A DNA stretch of 37,104 nt from an uncultured Flavobacteriales bacterium (GTDB lineage Bacteria > Bacteroidota > Bacteroidia > Flavobacteriales_D > Sanyastnellaceae). Made by a program: the position numbers and the translations under genes. The notes below the pieces were generated by a model that saw nothing but the letters and a program-made list of their open reading frames with translations, ran no database searches and had not been told where the DNA came from. Positions 34,233 through 37,104 of the stretch are shown in pieces. Every line of letters begins with the position of its first letter. The stretch's first letter is position 1. Where the stretch lies: assembly GCA_913051865.1 (NCBI GenBank), contig CAJXHE010000008.1:1-37104 (forward strand), written 5' to 3'.

Positions 34233-35512
34233 TGTATTCAATGAATTATTTATCCAAACTGAATGTTTTCCTCGCCCTCATTCTGTCTCTCTCTGTTTTT
34301 TTGAATTGTTCAGGCCAAACCAAACGCACTTCTGCCCCACACAGAATTTCATTGGGCCATGAGCAGATTGATCAAATTGTTGAAATCGCAGCTGACAAGC
34401 GTGTTGCAATCGTAGGAAATCATACATCAGTACTGTTTGCCGACACCCCGACCCCAAACATTCATTTGGTCGATACTTTGCTCGTGAGAGCGGTCGATAT
34501 CGTGAAGGTTTTTGCACCAGAACATGGATTCCGTGGAGACCATGCAAATGGCGACCACATTTACGACGACATTGATCCGAAAACGAAACTCCCCATTCTC
34601 TCTTTGCATGGGAAATCTCGCAAACCATCCCAAGAATCACTGTCAGATATTGACTTAATCATCTTCGACATACAAGATGTGGGTGCGCGTTTTTATACGT
34701 ACTTGAGCACGTTGCTTCTGGTCATGGAAGCCGCAGCAGAAAGCGATGTTGAGGTTTTGGTGCTCGACAGACCCAACCCACACGGACATCATGTTGAGGG
34801 GCCCATGCTCGACCCAGCCTTCAAGTCATTTGTGGGGTGGGCTCCTGTTCCGGTGATTCACGGCATGACTTTCGGAGAGCTCTCAAAAATGGCTATCGGT
34901 GAAGGCTGGCTAGAAGGTGACGCAACACCGAGACTCACCGTGATCAAGTGCGGGGGGTATGCACACTCCGATCGGGTCATGTTGTCCATTGCGCCATCTC
35001 CTAATCTACCCACTCATATCTCTGTTGAGCTCTATCCCTCACTTTGTTTTCTTGAACCCACAAATGTCAGTATTGGGCGAGGAACACCCACCCCTTTTGA
35101 GATTGCAGGTATCCCCATCGGAATGATTCCAAACACCCCTGCCGGAAAAGACCCTTTGCGTTTTACGCCTGTTTCTATGCCTGGCGCATCTCCGAACCCA
35201 AAACACGAAAACGTTGTTTGTGTCGGAGAAAACTTTCAATCAACAGGTGAGACATGGTGGCTGGATGGCCCCAGTTGGGACCTTAGCATCCTAGAAACGT
35301 ATGCATATTCATTTCGCAATGATGAAAATAAAATCTCTGGCTTCTTCACTTCAAAGGGCTTCTTCGACAAATTGGCTGGAACAGATCAACTTCGTTTGTG
35401 CATAGAAAATGGAGAAGATCTTGGGGCATTAAAAGCGATTTGGGACAAAGATTTGAAACAATTCAGAAAGGACAGACAACCCTATTTACTGTATCCCATT
35501 CAGAGAAACTAA
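34232..35512 (+). CDS. namZ: exo-beta-N-acetylmuramidase NamZ-like (DUF1343)
   Basis: A DUF1343 (GH171-type) enzyme that removes N-acetylmuramic acid from the non-reducing end of peptidoglycan fragments in wall recycling. A hydrophobic N-terminus (LSKLNVFLALILSLSVFL) ends at NCSGQ, so it may be a lipoprotein (loose lipobox) or a secreted protein. Family blocks: FAPEHGFRGDHANGDHI (likely catalytic Glu), FDIQDVGARFYTYLST, LDRPNPHG, and FLEPTNVSIGRGTPTPFE. The length of about 426 residues is normal. The start is ATG 34232 (sharing a base with the permease stop); GTG 34229 and ATG 34241 are alternatives. Coupling to a LolE-like permease suggests envelope co-expression, though a functional link is unproven. 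Confidence 0.9.
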   Translation: MYSMNYLSKLNVFLALILSLSVFLNCSGQTKRTSAPHRISLGHEQIDQIVEIAADKRVAIVGNHTSVLFADTPTPNIHLVDTLLVRAVDIVKVFAPEHGFRGDHANGDHIYDDIDPKTKLPILSLHGKSRKPSQESLSDIDLIIFDIQDVGARFYTYLSTLLLVMEAAAESDVEVLVLDRPNPHGHHVEGPMLDPAFKSFVGWAPVPVIHGMTFGELSKMAIGEGWLEGDATPRLTVIKCGGYAHSDRVMLSIAPSPNLPTHISVELYPSLCFLEPTNVSIGRGTPTPFEIAGIPIGMIPNTPAGKDPLRFTPVSMPGASPNPKHENVVCVGENFQSTGETWWLDGPSWDLSILETYAYSFRNDENKISGFFTSKGFFDKLAGTDQLRLCIENGEDLGALKAIWDKDLKQFRKDRQPYLLYPIQRN

Positions 35513-35538
35513 AAATAAATTCGTTCGTTTGTAAACCC

Positions 35539-35547
35539 TATCTTCGC
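35539..35547 (+). promoter_or_regulatory. candidate -7 element of the lipoprotein gene
   Basis: TATCTTCGC, one base off the TAnnTTTG consensus, lies 4 nt before the ATG at 35552, repeating the close placement seen at rocD and the CBS-like gene. No TTG at the -33 spacing. Confidence 0.35.
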
Positions 35548-35551
35548 AACA

Positions 35552-36049
35552 ATGAAAGCAACCACATATACCCTCATCGCCTTTTTTGCATCCACAATTT
35601 TGTTCACCGGATGTACAAAACATGAACCATTTGTAAATACTGAGTTCAACTGCGAATGTGGTGACCTCTCACTCGGAGACAGAGCATTGACATTACGTTT
35701 GGCAGAAGGGTTTGTCCCAAGTGACGACGCGCCCAACCTTTACAGATATCACATCGTCGCCGATTTAAGAACAGAAAACCAAGTGGCCAATCACAATCCA
35801 AACCACGACCTTGCCTTGACGGTGGATGTCTCAACCGATGGTGCATCAACGACCGTAAACGCTGTTGACGTATTGGTTGCGAATGAAATTGAAGTTCCAG
35901 GGTTAGATGTAAACTGGGACATCTTAAGTGGCATTATCAACGTTTTAATAACGGACAATTCACACGTTCTCACATTTACAAACGTCCAAGCAGGATCAAG
36001 CGGAAATGGCGGAACCATTGACGCTGAAGTCACAATAATTCCTCAGTAG
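35552..36049 (+). CDS. small lipoprotein of unknown function
   Basis: A 165-residue protein with a clear lipoprotein signal (MKATTYTLIAFFASTILFTG then the lipidated Cys; lipobox LFTGC). Mature part: two further Cys near the start (NCECGDLSLG), then beta-rich sequence with DLALTVDVSTDGAS and a C-terminal GTIDAEVTII, suggesting an all-beta domain. No family recognised. It follows namZ by 39 nt and ends 2 nt before the convergent aconitase gene. Confidence 0.75.
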   Translation: MKATTYTLIAFFASTILFTGCTKHEPFVNTEFNCECGDLSLGDRALTLRLAEGFVPSDDAPNLYRYHIVADLRTENQVANHNPNHDLALTVDVSTDGASTTVNAVDVLVANEIEVPGLDVNWDILSGIINVLITDNSHVLTFTNVQAGSSGNGGTIDAEVTIIPQ

Positions 36050-36051
36050 AA

Positions 36052-37104
36052 TTATTTCGCGTTTTCTTCTTTGATCATGTTAAGCGCAGAACCTGCACGG
36101 TACCAACTTATCTGTTGTTCATTATAGGTGTGCTTCGTCATCACAACATCCACAGAACCATCTGCGTGAACCACCTCTATTGTCAATGGTTTACCTGGCG
36201 CGAACGCATCTAAATCGACGAAGTTGAACGTATCATCTTCTTGAATCAGATTGTAATCGTTTTCGTCTATAAACGTCAATCCCAACATTCCCTGTTTCTT
36301 AAGGTTTGTTTCGTGTATACGTGCAAATGAATTCACAATCACCGCGTGAACGCCAAGATGACGAGGCTGCATCGCTGCGTGCTCACGAGAGCTCCCTTCG
36401 CCATAATTCGAATCACCGATGACTACAGATGCAATGCCAGCAGCTTTATAGGCTCTCGCTACAGCAGGGACTTCACCATAAGTACCGTCAAGTTGGTTTT
36501 TAACTTTGTTTGTTGCCCCACCGAAGAAATTTATTGCGCCTGTTAGGGTATTGTTAGAGATGTTGTCCAAATGCCCTCTAAAACGAAGCCAAGGACCTGC
36601 CATAGAAATATGATCTGTTGTACACTTCCCTTCAGCTTTGATCAGTAGTTTGGCACCCAATAAGTTCCCACCATCCCAGGCAGAAAAGGGCGTCAACAAC
36701 TGCAGTCTATCTGATTCCATATCTACATTGACTACGATATCCGACCCATCTTCTGCTGGCTCTAAATATCCGGCATCTTCGACATCAAATCCTTTTGTTG
36801 GCAATTCTTCTCCAACTGGTTCTTGAAGCCTCACCTCCTTTCCTCCCTTTGTATAAAGTGGATCGGTCAGTGGATTGAAGGTCAAATCTCCCGCAATTGC
36901 AATCGCTGTGACGAGCTCTGGAGAGCCTACAAATGCATGCGTATTTGGGTTTCCATCCGCACGTTTCGAGAAATTTCTATTAAAGGAATGAACGATCGAG
37001 TTTTTTTCTTTCTTGTCAGCGCCTGCACGATCCCATTGCCCGATGCATGGTCCACATGCATTTGCAAATACATTGGCTCCTAATTCTTTAAATGTTCCAA
37101 TAAA
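36052..37104 (-). CDS. acn: aconitate hydratase, mitochondrial type, C-terminal part
   Basis: The frame is open to the right edge, so the N-terminal part lies beyond the window; 350 residues are visible. It converts citrate to isocitrate in the TCA cycle. [13 protein letters not shown] contains two of the three 4Fe-4S cysteines, and [36 protein letters not shown] and [13 protein letters not shown] are close to eukaryotic mitochondrial aconitase. The ends of this gene and the small lipoprotein are 2 nt apart on opposite strands. With the isocitrate dehydrogenase, two consecutive TCA steps are coded within 7 kb, though in separate units. Confidence 0.95.
   Translation of the reverse strand, partial: FIGTFKELGANVFANACGPCIGQWDRAGADKKEKNSIVHSFNRNFSKRADGNPNTHAFVGSPELVTAIAIAGDLTFNPLTDPLYTKGGKEVRLQEPVGEELPTKGFDVEDAGYLEPAEDGSDIVVNVDMESDRLQLLTPFSAWDGGNLLGAKLLIKAEGKCTTDHISMAGPWLRFRGHLDNISNNTLTGAINFFGGATNKVKNQLDGTYGEVPAVARAYKAAGIASVVIGDSNYGEGSSREHAAMQPRHLGVHAVIVNSFARIHETNLKKQGMLGLTFIDENDYNLIQEDDTFNFVDLDAFAPGKPLTIEVVHADGSVDVVMTKHTYNEQQISWYRAGSALNMIKEENAK

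Noticed and set aside
1-37104. CRISPR array, prophage, insertion sequence or toxin-antitoxin system
   Set aside because: No regular repeats, transposase, integrase, phage structural gene or paired small ORFs are seen; nearly all DNA is accounted for by housekeeping genes.

Overview
The window is an ordinary, densely coded stretch of chromosome from a member of the Bacteroidota, most likely a marine Flavobacteriales relative. Three things point there: a secreted protein with a type IX secretion C-terminal sorting domain, several promoters with the Bacteroidota -7 box TAnnTTTG (some with an upstream TTG), and gene neighbourhoods typical of flavobacteria (rsfS-ftsH-cdsA-psd, pyrE-Nudix, DUF3822-rsmD-coaD). 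I see no phage, insertion sequence, CRISPR array, complete tRNA or rRNA. All functional calls come from reading motifs and family resemblance; no database search was run.

Layout. 1-5.2 kb: two LPP20-like envelope proteins (the first cut by the window edge), a PabA/TrpG glutamine amidotransferase, RidA, and LptD on the minus strand. 5.2-13.4 kb: a plus-strand run with a SPOR-tailed N-acetylmuramoyl-L-alanine amidase, an MlaD-type MCE protein, a two-gene iron-sulfur oxidoreductase, FabG, a membrane-anchored von Willebrand-type protein and a prohibitin/SPFH protein, closed by a bidirectional terminator. 13.5-20.3 kb: a minus-strand run reading rsfS, ftsH, DUF2007, cdsA, psd (linked by 1-4 nt overlaps), then a large T9SS cargo protein, a stand-alone PncC and rpmB. 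20.3-22.9 kb: birA, an SRPBCC-like protein, pyrE and a Nudix hydrolase in alternating orientation. 22.9-26.9 kb: a minus-strand run reading a membrane protein with a pseudopilin-like region, DUF3822, rsmD, coaD and a degenerate thioredoxin-like protein. 27.0-31.7 kb: a RecD/Pif1-like helicase, ndk, a eukaryote-type NADP isocitrate dehydrogenase and ornithine aminotransferase. 31.7-37.1 kb: a cystathionine beta-synthase-like enzyme, a LolC/E-type permease followed by a NamZ-type muramidase, a small lipoprotein, and the C-terminal part of a mitochondrial-type aconitase cut by the right edge.

The genes are mostly housekeeping: envelope assembly (LptD, MlaD, Psd, CdsA, LolE-like), wall turnover (amidase, NamZ), TCA cycle (IDH, aconitase), nucleotide and cofactor metabolism (PyrE, Ndk, CoaD, BirA) and ribosome biology (RpmB, RsfS, RsmD). 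The least ordinary place is 13.5-16.3 kb, where a tRNA-Leu-like fragment, an rpmB without its usual partners, a CinA protein reduced to its C-terminal domain and an inserted secreted-protein gene suggest an old rearrangement. The other locus worth attention is DUF3822 plus the pseudopilin-like membrane protein at 25.3-26.9 kb. I found no convincing new defence, mobile or biosynthetic system.
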